From Polynucleobacter sp. es-MAR-4 (GTDB lineage Bacteria > Pseudomonadota > Gammaproteobacteria > Burkholderiales > Burkholderiaceae), in contig NZ_JACVPF010000001.1 of assembly GCF_018882055.1 (NCBI RefSeq), forward strand, positions 930,001 to 994,000: a stretch of 64,000 nt of DNA. Direction: 5' to 3'. Each line of letters starts with the position of its first letter. Within the stretch, counting starts at the first letter, position 1. Shown piece by piece: positions 48,767 through 58,160 of this stretch. Below the pieces are notes generated by a model that saw only the letters and a program-made list of their open reading frames with translations, was not told the origin of the DNA and ran no database searches. The position numbers and the translations under genes are program-made.

Positions 48767-48795
48767 TTATATAGGTCTGAAACCAGGGATTTCAA
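48766..48795 (-). promoter_or_regulatory. Sigma-70 promoter of groES-groEL
   Basis: On the minus strand TTGAAA (complement of 48790-48795) and TATAAT (complement of 48766-48771) are 18 bases apart. The -10 touches the CIRCE operator, so HrcA would block initiation. Confidence 0.8.
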
Positions 48796-48899
48796 GGGCA
48801 GATTCACCTTAAATTTCAACTGGGCATCGCGCACTTTCTATAATGAAGGCAGGCAAGTAGGTAGATTCCTACATATAAATAAGCCTTAAGCCCTTACTG

Positions 48900-48941
48900 C
48901 TCCAATCTGTCCTGCCTAGACTGGCTATTCAACGATTGGAG
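48900..48941 (+). promoter_or_regulatory. Inverted repeat sequestering the ribosome-binding site of the EAL-like gene
   Basis: CTCCAATC at 48900-48907 is the exact complement of GATTGGAG at 48934-48941; the latter contains the GGAG Shine-Dalgarno sequence seven bases before ATG 48949. A small inner stem (GCC-TAGACT-GGC) lies in the loop. Pairing would hide the ribosome-binding site, so translation may depend on temperature, a ligand or a second RNA. Confidence 0.5.
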
Positions 48942-48948
48942 AATGCTG

Positions 48949-49776
48949 ATGAGCCCGAAATCCCGGCTGTACACGCTTGTAAAGGCTTGGAAGAACAAAC
49001 CCTTCCAAGAAGTGCGCGACGCCTGCGGCCAGCCCTGGCTAGGTCTTGGTGGTGAAGCGCTCGAAGAACACCAATCCTGGTCCCAGCGACAAGAGATTAG
49101 TAACGAACCCATCTTTAACAGTCAAGGAACTAAGCTGACGAGCTCTTTATTTAGGCCATTACTGACCGCCACCGACACGCAGTTCCTCAGATTGTTTATG
49201 GAGGGTTTGGATACGATTACGTATTGGTACCGTAGCGGCCGTTTCATACCAAGCATCTTGCCTCTACCGGCGAAACACCTAGCATCCAACAACTTCATAG
49301 ACGCATTAAGTGACCTCATTCTGAACTCACGGCTTCCTGTTGGTCTCGTAAGTTTAGGTGTGCATCAAGTCAATGATTCTGACTCCATGGATTCCTGCGT
49401 AGAGGGGCTATTGCGCATGCGCCGTCTTGGCGTCTTAATCCATCTTCTGGATTTTTCTGTAGCTGGTTCGCAAATCCACTGGATCAAGGAGATGGAGCCC
49501 GAGGGCATTCATATTGAGATGGGGCAATTTAGAGTGGATGGCTTGCCAAATGCAATGATTTCTCTCGATCAAAAATTCCACGCGCAAATCTATGCCAGCA
49601 ACATCACCCTGGTGAAAGATTTGGAAAATGCCATGGCAATTGGATCACACCACTGTTATGGCGGGCTGATGATGCCGCCGGTAAGCCGACATCAAATGCT
49701 ACACACAAGTGATAGCCGCATCGCAAAAGCCATTTTTTCGCTGCACCCTCATAAAAACCCAAACGGAGACAAGTAA
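48949..49776 (+). CDS. Degenerate EAL-domain-like signalling protein
   Basis: A 275-residue protein. ATG 48949 is preferred over 48943 because it has GGAG at a proper distance. The C-terminal 150 residues follow the EAL fold order (LPVGLVSLGVHQ, LRMRRLGVLIHLLDF, EPEGIHIEMGQF, ISLDQKFHAQIYASNI and a final HHCYGGLMMPPV), but the E-A-L motif, the metal-binding acidic residues and the DDFGTG loop are missing. It probably cannot hydrolyse cyclic di-GMP and may bind it or a partner. It is translationally coupled to the response regulator by a one-base overlap. Confidence 0.6.
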   Translation: MSPKSRLYTLVKAWKNKPFQEVRDACGQPWLGLGGEALEEHQSWSQRQEISNEPIFNSQGTKLTSSLFRPLLTATDTQFLRLFMEGLDTITYWYRSGRFIPSILPLPAKHLASNNFIDALSDLILNSRLPVGLVSLGVHQVNDSDSMDSCVEGLLRMRRLGVLIHLLDFSVAGSQIHWIKEMEPEGIHIEMGQFRVDGLPNAMISLDQKFHAQIYASNITLVKDLENAMAIGSHHCYGGLMMPPVSRHQMLHTSDSRIAKAIFSLHPHKNPNGDK

Positions 49777-50399
49777 TGAGAAAACGCGTGATGTTGGTAG
49801 ATGACCATCCAGCTATGTTGATGGCATTGAAAAGTATGCTGCAAGATCAATTGCTTTTTGAGATAGCAGGGCAAGCGCAACATGGAGAAGAGTGCCTTCG
49901 CTCAATCAAAGAAGTTAATCCCAATATGGTGATCTTAGATTTAGACATGCCCAAGACGGATGGCTTTGATGTGATCCGCCGAATTGGGTTGATGCATCCA
50001 GAAGTTCGCATACTGGTTCTATCTAGCCTAGATGAAGCAGTGTACGGCGGCAGAGTTCGATCTTTGGGTGCCCATGGATTTGTCAATAAGACTGCCGGTG
50101 CCGATGTCATTTTGGCTGCATGCGTTGCTATTTCGCAGGGATATACCTTCTTCACGCACGGGAAGAACGGAAATACTTCCTTGAGCGATAACGATAAGTT
50201 GGCATTGATATCTGATCGAGAGCTGCAGGTCATGAAATATCTAGGTAAAGGCAATACCAACCAACAGATATCGGACTTACTGCATATTAGCAATAAGACT
50301 GTAGCAACCTACAAGACAAGAGTCTTTGACAAACTAGGCATTAACAATATTGCTGATTTGATCTTGTTCTGCCGTATGAACAACATCATCGAAAGCTAA
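49776..50399 (+). CDS. NarL/LuxR-type response regulator
   Basis: A 207-residue two-domain regulator. The receiver has the acidic pair VDDHPA (residues 9-10), phospho-accepting Asp55 in VILDLDMP and the conserved Lys in GFVNKTAG. The output domain is a LuxR helix-turn-helix (LSDRELQVMKYLGKGNTNQQ, ISNKTVATYKTRVFDKLGIN). It is the middle gene of a three-gene operon and likely the target of the hybrid kinase seven bases downstream. Target genes unknown. Confidence 0.93.
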   Translation: MRKRVMLVDDHPAMLMALKSMLQDQLLFEIAGQAQHGEECLRSIKEVNPNMVILDLDMPKTDGFDVIRRIGLMHPEVRILVLSSLDEAVYGGRVRSLGAHGFVNKTAGADVILAACVAISQGYTFFTHGKNGNTSLSDNDKLALISDRELQVMKYLGKGNTNQQISDLLHISNKTVATYKTRVFDKLGINNIADLILFCRMNNIIES

Positions 50400-50405
50400 A
50401 ACGGT

Positions 50406-52835
50406 ATGCATCGATTCATTTTGAAAAAAGCACTCGCACTCTGCTCTGCTTATGTGGGACTCACGTATGCCGGACCTTTTAGCACTGCAGAGCAATCATG
50501 GATCGATGCCCATCCAGTTGTACGATTTAGTATTCACGAAAAATATGCGCCCTATCTCACGCCAAAAAACACTCAAGGGGATACGGGGCCCTTTAAAGCA
50601 CTACTGTCAAAAATTGAAGAATGCACGCGACAGCAATATGTAGCAGTATGGAGAAAATCCGATCACGAAGGTTTAAGACAACTCAGTAAAGGCGAGGTAG
50701 ATTTCATCATCGACCCCCCAAGTATTAACAGCCACGTATTGCAGTTTGGCTCCCTATCAGAAGCCATCTTCTGGGGTCATGATGCAGTTGTCACCAAAGC
50801 CTCCACTAGACTGGACTCGCCCAACCCAAAAATTGCTTACTTCGATCGTGGGCTCGAGAATACGCCCATCGCCGTTGATGACCCTAACAAGAGCAATGAG
50901 ACGCAGTCCCCCGATGACTTAATTCAATCGCTTATCAAAAGTGATATCGAGGCACTAGTCATGCCTATTCGCTTAGCGCGTCGATTGATACAGGAAACTC
51001 AAAATTCAGATCTAAAAATTGATGGTCTATACAGTCGAGAGCCATTTGCCTATCGCTGGTTAATCTCTGATCAAGATGCTCCCTTACATGATGTACTAAA
51101 TCACTTCCTAAATGACTTGGATCCCATTGCATCACGTCAGCTTTTTTCTTTAGGCGATGAGCCCAATCCAAAGTCAAACGCACTACTGTGGCTAAGCACT
51201 ATTTTTGCACTCATTATTGGTGGAGTGATGTTCTATCAACTCCAAAGAAAATATTTTCATCAGAAGCAAGTTGCTCTTGAATTGCTGCACTCTAAGGAGG
51301 CGGCTGAAAAAGCAAATGCTGCCAAATCTGCATTTTTGGCAACGATGAGTCACGAAATTCGTACGCCTATGAATGCCATTCTCGGAGTCCAAGAGCTGCT
51401 GCTGGGCAGCTCGCAGTTCCCCAAGAAAGATAAGTCTTTACTAAAGAGTGCCCAAGCCTCAGCTGAGTCTCTTTTGGGGATGCTAAATCAAGTATTGGAC
51501 ATCTCCAAGATTGAGGCTGGCAAACTCACGCTCAATTTAGAACCCTGCAATCCACATCAATTGCTGATGGATATTCATGCGGCATTTTCTACGGTGGCTC
51601 AGAAGCAGAATCTACTACTCCACACCTCGATTGATCCCAGAATTGCCGAAGTACTGATGATTGATTCCTTGCGTCTACGACAAGTTCTGCAAAATTTACT
51701 CAGCAATGCAATTAAGTTCACCAACAAGGGTGAGGTGTATTTTTCAATTACCGTACTCGCAGATGATCATGCTGGTCAATTAATCGAGTTCAGGGTAATT
51801 GATACTGGAATTGGTATGGGCGAAGAGCAAATCAAAGTGGCTCTAGAAGCCTTTGAGCAGGTGCCATTGACGCATGAGTCTTACCAATCCGAGCAAGAAA
51901 GAGGTACGGGCCTTGGGCTCACCATCACCAGTCATCTAGTGAGCTCGATGAACAGCCACCTCTATTTTGAAAGCGCTCCTGGATTTGGAAGTAATGTTCA
52001 TTTTTCAGTGGCCTTTCCCAGGACTAGCATTGCAGCTCCCCAGACCGCCAGTTTTGATTCACTTGCAACAGTATCCAGAAACTTAATTTCCAAAACAGTA
52101 GGGCGAAAGAAATGTGGCATCCGTGCTCTGGTGGTTGAAGATCACCCAGCGAGCCGTCAAATTTTGTCTCTGCAATTAGAAGCACTCGGAATCAATACTT
52201 GCGTTTGTGAAAATGCCGCCATTGCGCTAGCGTTGCTGAAAGACCATCACTTTGATCTCATGCTGACAGATCAATCTATGCCTGGCATGCAAGGCTCTGA
52301 ATTAGCTAAACAAATTCGATCTCTAGGTAATCGTGACTTGGTCATTATTGGCGTCACGGCTGATATTTATGCCCTAGACTCACGTCATCAATTTTTATCA
52401 TCTGGTATGAATGGTGTACTCATCAAGCCGCTAAGTTTGGGCGCTCTTGAGAATGAACTAATGCGCTATTTTGAAAGCAGTCAAGATTCTGTCTGCGCTA
52501 ATGAGGTCTATTCATTTGACGCCTTCTCCAATCTCATTAAAGACGATCCACTCCAAATCATGGTGATCTTGGACGAAATTGAAAAAGTCCACCTAGATAC
52601 TCTAAGTCAATTAGGTTCGGGTGGGATGCAAACCCCCATTGATGAAGCGCAGTTTCAGGGCCTGGTTCATAAAGTCAAAGGTGGGGCGCAACTGTTGCAG
52701 GCCACCCAATTCATCCATGACTGCCAAGTCCTTGAGCTTAATGGTCCGATTTCTGAACGTATTGAGCAATTTATTGCTCTTCTTGAGAAGCAAAACCAAA
52801 TCATTCGAACTTATAAGAAAAGTTATCAACAGTAA
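50406..52835 (+). CDS. BvgS/EvgS-like hybrid sensor histidine kinase
   Basis: An 809-residue hybrid kinase. Order: signal peptide (1 to about 22), one periplasmic solute-binding-like (Venus flytrap) domain about 28-250, membrane span about 259-278, HisKA with His316 (ATMSHEIRTPMN), HATPase (N434 box LLSNAIKFTNKG, DTGIGM, GTGLGL), receiver with Asp622 (LMLTDQSMPG) and an Hpt domain with His755 (LVHKVKGGA). This supports a His-Asp-His-Asp phosphorelay ending on the upstream NarL-type regulator. BvgS usually has two flytrap domains; one is seen here. Signal unknown. Confidence 0.92.
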   Translation: MHRFILKKALALCSAYVGLTYAGPFSTAEQSWIDAHPVVRFSIHEKYAPYLTPKNTQGDTGPFKALLSKIEECTRQQYVAVWRKSDHEGLRQLSKGEVDFIIDPPSINSHVLQFGSLSEAIFWGHDAVVTKASTRLDSPNPKIAYFDRGLENTPIAVDDPNKSNETQSPDDLIQSLIKSDIEALVMPIRLARRLIQETQNSDLKIDGLYSREPFAYRWLISDQDAPLHDVLNHFLNDLDPIASRQLFSLGDEPNPKSNALLWLSTIFALIIGGVMFYQLQRKYFHQKQVALELLHSKEAAEKANAAKSAFLATMSHEIRTPMNAILGVQELLLGSSQFPKKDKSLLKSAQASAESLLGMLNQVLDISKIEAGKLTLNLEPCNPHQLLMDIHAAFSTVAQKQNLLLHTSIDPRIAEVLMIDSLRLRQVLQNLLSNAIKFTNKGEVYFSITVLADDHAGQLIEFRVIDTGIGMGEEQIKVALEAFEQVPLTHESYQSEQERGTGLGLTITSHLVSSMNSHLYFESAPGFGSNVHFSVAFPRTSIAAPQTASFDSLATVSRNLISKTVGRKKCGIRALVVEDHPASRQILSLQLEALGINTCVCENAAIALALLKDHHFDLMLTDQSMPGMQGSELAKQIRSLGNRDLVIIGVTADIYALDSRHQFLSSGMNGVLIKPLSLGALENELMRYFESSQDSVCANEVYSFDAFSNLIKDDPLQIMVILDEIEKVHLDTLSQLGSGGMQTPIDEAQFQGLVHKVKGGAQLLQATQFIHDCQVLELNGPISERIEQFIALLEKQNQIIRTYKKSYQQ

Positions 52836-52883
52836 TTTAGGGCTACTTTATGTTGATGGTCGCCAAGGTTTATCCTATGGGGA

Positions 52884-54449
52884 ATGCGTACTCAGAACCC
52901 CTTGTCCTCTGCCCTTGCCCTGCCAACCATCCTATTGGCTAGCCTAGCTATTCTGGTGATTAGCCTGCAGTCGTATGCTGTAGAGCCAGCCTCCCAAGAG
53001 GCTGCACCTCAATACATCCCTAAGACTGTAGCTGCTAGTCTTGAAAAAAATCAGATCCCCAAAGAGGCAATCAGCATTTCAGTGGTGGAGATTGAGCAAG
53101 GTCGACCAGGGAAAGTCACAGCAAAAAAAGAAGTAGATTGGCGCTCCAAGCAGGCAATGAATCCTGCCTCCACGATGAAGCTATTAACTACCTTGAGCGG
53201 TTTGGATATTTTGGGGCCGCAATATCGTTGGCGCACCAATATTTATACCGACGGCATTATTCGACAGGGAGTATTGAAGGGTAATTTGTATTTACAGGGT
53301 ACTGGCGACCCTAAACTAGTTCCCGAAGAACTTGCCAAGATGATGAAGGAATTACAAAATCTTGGCATTCAGAAAATTGATGGCAACCTCTTTTTTGATC
53401 GGAGTGCCTATGCGCCCAGCGTCATGGAGCACAACACGATCGATGGTGAATCTTTGCGCGCTTATAACGTTCCGCCAGATCCATTGCTCTATGCCTTTAG
53501 AACCCTTTCCTTTCAGTTAAGTAAATCACGTACTGCGGACTTTATTGATCTGAGTTACACGCCAGCACTATCGCAACTGAAGGTAGTCAATCAAATGCAG
53601 CTGGTTGATCGTTCCTGCGATAACTGGAAAAGTAATATTCGTTTTAATTTAGATCCAGAGGGTATCAGCAATACCGATCAAGCTCTAACAGCCCAGTTCT
53701 CTGGCGCATTTCCGAGTGCCTGCAAAGGCGTGAACTTTAATATTGTCGCTTTAGATGCCAATACTTTTTTAACGCAAGGTTTTGCAGCTGCATGGGAGCT
53801 AGCAGGTGGGGCGTGGACTCAACCCCCAATTGGCAAAGACGGTACTGTACCACTGGCAGCTCGACTTTTATTGCAGTTTGAAGGCATCAAGCTTGCTGAT
53901 GATGTTGTAGACATCAATAAATACTCTAACAATGTAATGGCACGCCAAGTTCTTTTGACTTTGGCATTAGAGAAAATGGGTAAACCCGCAACAACTGCTA
54001 ATGGTGATTTAGTAATTCAGAGTTGGTTAAAGCAAAACGGCTTGAATTTTACGGACTTAGTAATTGAAAATGGGTCTGGGCTATCTCGCAATGAGGCTAT
54101 CTCTGCGGAGCAAATGAATCAACTTCTCTTAACAGCGCGCAATCTTCCCGTAGCAGAAGTGTTCTACAACAGCCTCCCGATAGCAGGAACCGATGGCACG
54201 ATGCGTAATAGACTCATGGCACATCTACGAAAATTTCTGCATTTGAAGAAAAAGCCTGAGGCACGCATCAAAACAGGTTCACTTGCCGACGTCAGAGCGA
54301 TATCAGGCTATGTAATGAGTAAGTCCGGAAAGATGTATGCGGTGACCTCATTCATAAACCACCCCAATGCATGGCGAGGCTTAGAGTCGCACGATCAATT
54401 ATTGGCGTGGCTACTGGACGATGGTCCGGAACCAAAACACGCGCGCTGA
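52884..54449 (+). CDS. dacB: D-alanyl-D-alanine carboxypeptidase/endopeptidase (PBP4, DacB)
   Basis: A 521-residue low-molecular-mass penicillin-binding protein (peptidase S13). Signal peptide about 1-32. The active-site motifs are S96-T-M-K99 (NPASTMKLL), SNN (KYSNNVMAR) and KTG (RIKTGSLAD). It trims and cleaves peptidoglycan crosslinks in the periplasm. The 3' end overlaps the convergent tsaC gene by 55 bases, which is unusual. The length is close to E. coli DacB (477). Confidence 0.94.
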   Translation: MRTQNPLSSALALPTILLASLAILVISLQSYAVEPASQEAAPQYIPKTVAASLEKNQIPKEAISISVVEIEQGRPGKVTAKKEVDWRSKQAMNPASTMKLLTTLSGLDILGPQYRWRTNIYTDGIIRQGVLKGNLYLQGTGDPKLVPEELAKMMKELQNLGIQKIDGNLFFDRSAYAPSVMEHNTIDGESLRAYNVPPDPLLYAFRTLSFQLSKSRTADFIDLSYTPALSQLKVVNQMQLVDRSCDNWKSNIRFNLDPEGISNTDQALTAQFSGAFPSACKGVNFNIVALDANTFLTQGFAAAWELAGGAWTQPPIGKDGTVPLAARLLLQFEGIKLADDVVDINKYSNNVMARQVLLTLALEKMGKPATTANGDLVIQSWLKQNGLNFTDLVIENGSGLSRNEAISAEQMNQLLLTARNLPVAEVFYNSLPIAGTDGTMRNRLMAHLRKFLHLKKKPEARIKTGSLADVRAISGYVMSKSGKMYAVTSFINHPNAWRGLESHDQLLAWLLDDGPEPKHAR

Positions 54450-55489
54450 AGCCGATCTCTCACACCATCCCACTCTTCCCCTGCTGGCGGCTCTGGAAAA
54501 AGAATTAAATCCCAGCCCTGCTGATCCAAGTCTCGTAATGAGCGATACAGCCGACTTGCAAATGAAGCGCTATCGCTAGGCACGATTACTTCCTCAAAAT
54601 GTACTGATGGATGCCCATCTTCACTTAATGAGGAATCTGAATCCCATACCGCAACTGCGACCCTAGACTTGATATCCGGAAACTCACTGAGTGCATCCAA
54701 GACTCTGCCTGGGGCATACATTCTTAAGGGGGTTGTCGGGGCGTAATGGGCACGCAGACTGCCAGAGACCCTTGGCAGGCCATCATCTTGCTTAGTTGCA
54801 TTAGCTTCACCAGGCAAATAGACCTTGATACCAGTCTTGGAAAAAATCTCTCCGGGAGTAATGAGGCCTGGGCGCAATAAGACTGGATGATCGCCTGAGG
54901 ATAAATCAATGATGGTTGATTCAATACCGACTTCGCAATCGCCACCATCCAAAATCATGAGATCCAGCATGCCCTCAAATTCACTTCGGACATCAGCAGC
55001 GCTCGTAGGAGACACTTTTCCGAAGCGGTTAGCCGAAGGAGCAACTACTCCGCCTTTAAATTTACGCAACAATTCTTGTGCGATTGGGTGGGCAGGCGCC
55101 CGAATCGCTACAGTATCTTGGCCACCAGTTAGTTCATTTAAAACACTTTTATCTTTTTTAAAGACTAAGGTTAGTGGGCCAGGCCAAAAAGCATTGATCA
55201 GTTTTAATGCATCTTCCGATAAATCCCTTACCCAGGGCGCTAGTACCGGAACCCAATCGACTTGTGCTTGATCAAATTTATCAGGGGCTGCCAAGTGAAC
55301 AATGAGCGGGTGATTGGATGGCCTTCCCTTGGCAGTGAAAATTTGTTTGATTGCCTCAGGGTTCTTCGCATCAGCACCCAAGCCATAAACCGTCTCAGTT
55401 GGGAAGGCAACTAAGCCACCATCTCGCAAAGTTTGAACTGCTTCGTTAATTACTGCAGATGTTTGCAGTGCACTACTCTCGCTGGACAT
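54395..55489 (-). CDS. tsaC: L-threonylcarbamoyladenylate synthase, Sua5 type
   Basis: A 364-residue YrdC/Sua5 protein making threonylcarbamoyl-AMP for the t6A modification of tRNA. The YrdC domain is at the N-terminus (GGLVAFPTETVYGLGADAKN, KGRPSNHPLIVH, VAPSANRFGKVSPTSAADV, STIIDLS), and a C-terminal Sua5 domain follows (about 230-350). The three-prime end runs 55 bases into dacB on the opposite strand. It is the last gene of the leftward pgk-to-tsaC set, three bases after purK. Confidence 0.93.
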   Translation of the reverse strand: MSSESSALQTSAVINEAVQTLRDGGLVAFPTETVYGLGADAKNPEAIKQIFTAKGRPSNHPLIVHLAAPDKFDQAQVDWVPVLAPWVRDLSEDALKLINAFWPGPLTLVFKKDKSVLNELTGGQDTVAIRAPAHPIAQELLRKFKGGVVAPSANRFGKVSPTSAADVRSEFEGMLDLMILDGGDCEVGIESTIIDLSSGDHPVLLRPGLITPGEIFSKTGIKVYLPGEANATKQDDGLPRVSGSLRAHYAPTTPLRMYAPGRVLDALSEFPDIKSRVAVAVWDSDSSLSEDGHPSVHFEEVIVPSDSASFASRLYRSLRDLDQQGWDLILFPEPPAGEEWDGVRDRLQRACFGSGPSSSSHANN

Positions 55490-55491
55490 TT

Positions 55492-56676
55492 CTAGGGCTC
55501 GATCCCTAATTCAACAGCGACGGCTGCGCAATTTTGGCGCGCTTGATTCAGCGACTCACCCAAACAGTTGATATGACCCATCTTGCGACCCATGCGTGGA
55601 TCGGATTTTCCATACAGATGTAACTTCGCATCCGGATGTGAAAGCACCTTATCCCAAGCTGGCTCTCTTGTTTTATCTTCACTACCCTCGTACCAAAGAT
55701 CACCCAAGAGATTAAGCATAGAAACGGGTGCTAGCAAGCGGGTATCACCCAGGGGTAGACGAGCCATGCTTCGAACCTGCTGCTCAAACTGACTGCTGAC
55801 AGAGGCATCCATAGTGTAATGGCCTGAATTATGTGGACGCGGAGCGATTTCATTTGCAACGATGTCGCCACTCTTGAGTACGAAGAACTCCACACACAGT
55901 ACACCCACGTAATCAATCTTACGAATGAGCGCTTTAGCTGCTTCAATAATTTTTTTCTCTTGAGCAGGCTTCAGTGATGGCGCCGGCACAGTCGAGGTAT
56001 GCAAAATACCGTCGCGATGGATATTTTGAGAAACAGGATATGCCACTACCGCATCATCATATCCACGTACCACCAAAGCAGACACCTCAAAATCTAAATC
56101 CATGCGCTTTTCAAGAACGCAAGGCACTTTACCCAATTCAGCCCAAGCAGCAACTAGATTGGCAGAGTCATAAACCGTTATTTGACCTTTGCCGTCGTAA
56201 CCCATACGAGCGGTTTTCAGAATGCCCGGAAATAAATCGCCAGGAACATGCTCAATATCTGCATCACGTTCAACTACACAATAGGGAGCAGGGCCAATAT
56301 TGGTTTCTGCTTTCCAGGTAGCTAAGAACTTTTTCTCAGCAACGCGATTTTGAGCCAAAGAAACGCAACTACTGCGAGGCGCAACGAATACGCCTAAAGA
56401 CTCGAGCTCATCTAAAGCTTGAGCAGGAACATTTTCAAATTCGGTGCTTACAGATTTGCACAATGTCGCCATCTCTTTCAATGCAGCAGAGTTGGTGTAA
56501 TCAGCTTGAATGAATTTTTCTGCAATAGAGCCGGCAGGACTATCTGATCCAGGATCTAGAACGCAGACCTTGTAGCCCATCGCTTGAGCGGCCTGCGTAA
56601 ACATACGCCCCAATTGACCGCCACCCAAAATTCCTAAATACGAGCCCGGCAAAATGGGCTCTAAATGATCCGCCAT
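55492..56676 (-). CDS. purK: 5-(carboxyamino)imidazole ribonucleotide synthase PurK
   Basis: A 394-residue ATP-grasp enzyme that carboxylates aminoimidazole ribonucleotide using bicarbonate and ATP. It begins with YLGILGGGQLGRMFTQAAQ and has VLEKRMDLDFEVSALVVR, GVLCVEFFVLKSG and EIAPRPHNSGHYTMDASVSS near the active site. It acts just before PurE, encoded four bases upstream on the same strand. Confidence 0.96.
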   Translation of the reverse strand: MADHLEPILPGSYLGILGGGQLGRMFTQAAQAMGYKVCVLDPGSDSPAGSIAEKFIQADYTNSAALKEMATLCKSVSTEFENVPAQALDELESLGVFVAPRSSCVSLAQNRVAEKKFLATWKAETNIGPAPYCVVERDADIEHVPGDLFPGILKTARMGYDGKGQITVYDSANLVAAWAELGKVPCVLEKRMDLDFEVSALVVRGYDDAVVAYPVSQNIHRDGILHTSTVPAPSLKPAQEKKIIEAAKALIRKIDYVGVLCVEFFVLKSGDIVANEIAPRPHNSGHYTMDASVSSQFEQQVRSMARLPLGDTRLLAPVSMLNLLGDLWYEGSEDKTREPAWDKVLSHPDAKLHLYGKSDPRMGRKMGHINCLGESLNQARQNCAAVAVELGIEP

Positions 56677-56680
56677 CTTC

Positions 56681-57175
56681 TTAATATCCTGGCAAATTCA
56701 TGGAGCGCGCAGTATCGGACTGCTTTGCACGAAACTCTTCTAACTGTTTTGCTAAAGCAGCATCATTGACTGCTAAATTAGCAATCACATGCAAAGCTGC
56801 ATTTGCAGCTCCCGCTTCACCAATAGCAAACGTCGCCACTGGAATGCCCTTAGGCATTTGCACGATGGAATACAAAGAATCTTCACCACGCAAATATTTG
56901 CTGGCAACTGGAACGCCGTAGATTGGAACAATGGTTTTTGATGCCAGCATGCCTGGCAAATGCGCAGCACCACCTGCACCAGCAATAATCGCCTTAAGTC
57001 CATTTTTGGAAGCATTTTCTGCATACACAAACATATCGTCTGGCATGCGATGAGCTGAAACCACTTTAGCTTCATGAGCAATACCAAATTGCTCTAGCAT
57101 TTGAGCTGCGTGCTGCATGGTGTCCCAATCCGAATTGGATCCCATGACAATTCCGACTACTGGCTTTTTGCTCAT
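56681..57175 (-). CDS. purE: 5-(carboxyamino)imidazole ribonucleotide mutase PurE
   Basis: A 164-residue class I PurE. It has VGIVMGSNSDWDTMQHAAQM, KVVSAHRMPDDMFVYA with the catalytic His, and AGAGGAAHLPGMLASKTIVP. It moves the carboxyl group in purine synthesis. The gene precedes purK by four bases. Upstream lie 81 bases before purC; GATAAT on the minus strand there could be part of an internal promoter. Confidence 0.96.
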   Translation of the reverse strand: MSKKPVVGIVMGSNSDWDTMQHAAQMLEQFGIAHEAKVVSAHRMPDDMFVYAENASKNGLKAIIAGAGGAAHLPGMLASKTIVPIYGVPVASKYLRGEDSLYSIVQMPKGIPVATFAIGEAGAANAALHVIANLAVNDAALAKQLEEFRAKQSDTARSMNLPGY

Positions 57176-57256
57176 TTACCTCTCCAAATGCCCTGATTTA
57201 CATCGTTAATTTATCTAAGGCCTCATTATCCCAGCCTTTTTAGGCCCTCAAGAAAA

Positions 57257-58153
57257 TTACGCCTTAGTTAAGCGAGCAAGGGCTTCGCGATACTTTTCTG
57301 CTGTTTTATCAATTACATCCGCCGGTAATTCAGGTGCTGGGGCTGTTTTTGGCCATAGCTTACCGTCAACCATGGCTGTTTCAAGCCAATCGCGGACAAA
57401 TTGCTTGTCATATGAAGGGGGATTTGCGCCTACATAGTAGGTTTCAGCAGGCCAAAATCGGGAAGAATCAGCAGTAAGGATTTCATCCATCAAGACCAAC
57501 TGACCAGCATCATCTAAACCAAATTCAAACTTGGTATCAGCAATGATGATTCCACGAGTCGCAGCAAATTCAGAAGCTTCTTTGTACAAACGAATGCTGA
57601 CTTCACGAATCTGATTAGCCAACTTCTCACCAATCATCTCGATTACTTTTTCAAAGGAGATATTTTCATCATGCTCACCTACCTCAGCTTTAGCAGCGGG
57701 GGTAAAAATTGGCTCTGGCAACTTCTGGGCATTTTCCAAGCCCTCGGGCAACGCAATACCACAAACCTTACCAGTTTCCTTATAGTCTTTCCAGCCGCTT
57801 CCAGCGAGGTAACCGCGCACTACTGCCTCGACCAAGATTGGCTTCAATCGTTTAGCCACGACTGCACGACCTTTAACTTGATCAACTTCGTCAGCAGGTA
57901 CAACGCTTTCAGGATCAACACCAGTCAAATGATTTGGTATCACCTTAGCCAGCTTCTCGAACCAAAAGTTAGCCATTTGATTGAGCACAACGCCCTTCTC
58001 AGGAATAGGCTGACCCATGACAACATCAAAAGCAGATAAGCGATCGGTGGTGATCATGAGTAGCTTGTCATCACCCAGTGCGTATACATCACGCACTTTT
58101 CCTTTTGAGAGTAAAGGCAATGACTTGATAGAAGTGGCATACAAAGCTCGCAT
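57257..58153 (-). CDS. purC: SAICAR synthase PurC
   Basis: A 298-residue SAICAR synthase (yeast Ade1-like length). Typical blocks are [52 protein letters not shown] and [16 protein letters not shown]. It adds aspartate to CAIR, the product of PurE. It begins seven bases after the fba stop. Confidence 0.96.
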   Translation of the reverse strand: MRALYATSIKSLPLLSKGKVRDVYALGDDKLLMITTDRLSAFDVVMGQPIPEKGVVLNQMANFWFEKLAKVIPNHLTGVDPESVVPADEVDQVKGRAVVAKRLKPILVEAVVRGYLAGSGWKDYKETGKVCGIALPEGLENAQKLPEPIFTPAAKAEVGEHDENISFEKVIEMIGEKLANQIREVSIRLYKEASEFAATRGIIIADTKFEFGLDDAGQLVLMDEILTADSSRFWPAETYYVGANPPSYDKQFVRDWLETAMVDGKLWPKTAPAPELPADVIDKTAEKYREALARLTKA

Positions 58154-58160
58154 ATTTATC

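Larger units (their letters stand above)
48631..48948. other. Divergent control region between groES and the EAL-like gene
   Basis: About 318 bases with no gene. Leftward it holds the groE promoter, CIRCE operator and leader. Rightward there is TATAAT at about 48839 (weak TTCAAC 18 bases upstream), a roughly 100-base leader with a small GTAGG-TAGATT-CCTAC hairpin, and the 8-bp inverted repeat over the ribosome-binding site listed separately. Confidence 0.6.
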
